Source of the DNA: a virus
Length of the DNA: 64,000 nucleotides
IMG/VR virus record: IMGVR_UViG_3300009551_000007
Coordinates: 17,753-81,752 of that record
Reading direction: 5' to 3' (one strand)
Under the pieces are notes generated by a model. The model ran no database searches. It had not been told where the DNA came from and saw nothing but the letters and a program-made list of their open reading frames with translations. This document shows positions 63,917-64,000 of this stretch, in pieces. Numbering within the stretch: position 1 is the first letter of the stretch; each line of letters opens with the position of its first letter. Made by a program: the position numbers and the translations under genes.

Positions 63917-64000
63917 GTGAGTGAGACCGAACCGAAAACCAACGACACGCCGGCCGGTATCCCCGTAGCCGAGCAGTCACACGTCACTACGCCCGCGACC
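63917..64000 (+). CDS. partial gene at right edge
   Basis: GTG at 63917-63919 behind AACAGGAGACCGAAC; 28 residues (MSETEPKTNDTPAGIPVAEQ...) to the end of the window. Its leader GGAGACCGAAC is the same as that of the gene at 60235. Unknown. Confidence 0.55.
   Translation, partial: MSETEPKTNDTPAGIPVAEQSHVTTPAT

Noticed and set aside
1-64000. Global reassignment of UAG suggested by the CUA tRNA
   Set aside because: Large essential genes have no internal TAG, about 20 genes end in TAG, and in-frame TAG junctions occur at about the chance rate.

Overview
The window is a 64 kb internal piece of a tailed double-stranded DNA phage genome; the first and last genes run off the ends. The likely host is a planctomycete, probably Gemmata-like. 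This is inferred from an exported protein with Ala-Pro-Val-Pro-Lys directly after its signal peptide, a small exported protein ending in an RRLFGRC-type tail, a TIGR02996-like segment (FADWLQENG), an EF-hand protein inside the structural block and high GC. No integrase or repressor of a known family is visible, so a lytic lifestyle is likely but not proven.

Layout. From 1 to 35.6 kb almost everything is on the minus strand. 1-15.2 kb is the virion block read right to left: portal (split by a frameshift), MuF-like head protein with a C-terminal ADP-ribosyltransferase domain, protease/scaffold with a nested scaffold start, decoration protein, encapsulin-like major capsid protein, small membrane and exported proteins, a papain-like peptidase, an EF-hand protein and head-tail connectors. 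15.3-24.9 kb holds a B12-type ribonucleotide reductase, large and small terminase subunits, a C5-like methylase and many small genes. 25.2-35.6 kb holds two beta-class DNA methyltransferases, a primase-helicase, MazG, an HNH endonuclease, a thymidylate synthase homologue with a zinc insertion, an HD hydrolase and a HAD nucleotidase.

36.3-43.7 kb is a probable thymine hypermodification island: PLP enzyme, amino acid:DNA transferase (aGPT-PPlase type), radical SAM enzyme, P-loop 5-hmdU-DNA-kinase-like protein and a second hypermodification-family protein. With the ThyA homologue it matches the logic known for phages ViI and M6. The radical SAM gene carries an intein whose reading frame also contains a complete homing endonuclease gene in another frame, and an in-frame UGA separates its C-terminal part.

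44.8-55.4 kb has family A DNA polymerase, a second papain-like protein, an SSB-like protein, a Sak4-like ATPase, a PD-(D/E)XK nuclease, a uracil-DNA glycosylase and a RuvC-like resolvase. Inside it, at 49.04-49.65 kb, six tightly packed structured RNA modules lie on the minus strand. They include a tRNA with an apparent CUA (amber) anticodon, a tRNA-like RNA whose anticodon arm is replaced by a long helix, and a 94-nt pseudoknotted RNA. G.U wobbles that pair only on the minus strand support them. A second hairpin-rich region with two T-arm-like hairpins is at 51.03-51.27 kb.

55.6-64 kb is a plus-strand block of small, mostly unrecognised genes behind sigma-70-like promoters with a shared TACCTCCTATAATGG core, and looks like an early region. 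A degenerate 16-18 bp motif (TCTCTGGGAGAAACTAG-like) recurs about twenty times across the window, near starts and inside genes, in both orientations.
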